Origin: Zygnema cylindricum
Taxonomy: Eukaryota > Streptophyta > Zygnematophyceae > Zygnematales > Zygnemataceae
Assembly (NCBI GenBank): GCA_037447655.1
Contig: JBBHKE010000640.1
Coordinates: 1 to 59,240 of the forward strand
DNA: 59,240 nucleotides
Direction of reading: 5' to 3'
Below, piece after piece: positions 59,031 to 59,240 of the stretch. The translations under genes and the position numbers were made by a program. Under the pieces are notes generated by a model. The model was not told the DNA's origin, searched no databases, and saw only the letters and a program-made list of their open reading frames with translations. How positions within the stretch are numbered: position 1 is the stretch's first letter; the number at the start of each line of letters is the position of its first letter.

Positions 59031-59240
59031 CCATAGTTCAAAAGTAGGCGTTTTTATGGTAGGCGCACAAAACTTGGCACAAAACTCGCGTAGAGTGGGC
59101 TACTGTATGTGTGTGCGTTTGTGCACACTCTTGTACGAACGTACGAATTTGACGTATGATCATAGTACAGCGCACGCCGCTGGACGAAATTTAAGCGAAC
59201 TGACACGGCGTAGGATGAGTTGTGTTATGGGCTTTTCATG
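59031..59240. mobile_element. Family Y TIR element, copy 3, cut by window end
   Basis: Begins CCATAGTTCAAAAGTAGGCG after the AT-rich flank TTAAAA. 59050-59215 matches 29640-29815 in inverse orientation. The final bases, GTTGTGTTATGGGCTTTTC, match 19165-19185. It shows the uninterrupted form of the sequence broken in copy 2. Confidence 0.7.

Noticed and set aside
1-59240. CRISPR arrays, rRNA or organelle-type gene clusters
   Set aside because: No regularly spaced direct repeats with unique spacers, and no recognisable rRNA or organelle gene sequence. The AT-rich tract 43954-47860 shows no organelle coding frame.

Overview
The window looks like nuclear DNA of a streptophyte (green alga of the charophyte grade, or a bryophyte). 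It carries four split, GT-AG-spliced protein genes whose products read as land-plant-type proteins: a sorting nexin 1 (PX-BAR), an RWP-RK transcription factor of RKD type, the mitochondrial glycine cleavage T-protein, and a plant-type TMEM18. Introns are long, and the DNA is crowded with purine/pyrimidine microsatellites and non-autonomous transposons. The repeat-rich style would suit a large-genome alga such as Chara, but the species is a guess.

Layout: 1-1100 is GAGAGGG-type low-complexity DNA. 1373-2888 is a pair of degenerate ~390-bp direct repeats that resemble LTRs. 2889-6449 is a block of nested DNA transposons, including a hAT element with a perfect 8-bp target duplication inside a Harbinger-like element. 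SNX1 (+) occupies 6580-12232 in 11 exons. 13100-29834 is a transposon island: TA-flanked Tc1/mariner-like elements, TAA-flanked Harbinger-like elements, hAT and Mutator-like elements, an unassigned family with 6-bp duplications, and a decayed Ty3/gypsy integrase at about 26400-27560. The RKD-type gene (+) spans 31256-37951, preceded by a 340-bp 12-mer satellite. 38000-47860 is gene-poor, with a LINE-like fragment near 40000-41700, GA-rich DNA and an AT-rich tract. 47861-49821 holds two adjacent Mutator-like elements. GCVT (+) spans 50750-54758 in 4 exons. TMEM18 (-) spans 56905-58294, but its middle exons are unclear. More TIR elements close the window.

The genes do not form a pathway. SNX1 acts in endosomal recycling, RKD in germ-line or egg-cell gene control, GCVT in photorespiratory glycine decarboxylation, and TMEM18 at the nuclear envelope. 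No transposase open reading frame was recognised, so the many TIR elements are presumably moved by enzymes encoded elsewhere. The most unusual signal is a long hairpin about 200-240 bp from one terminus in each of four Harbinger-like elements.
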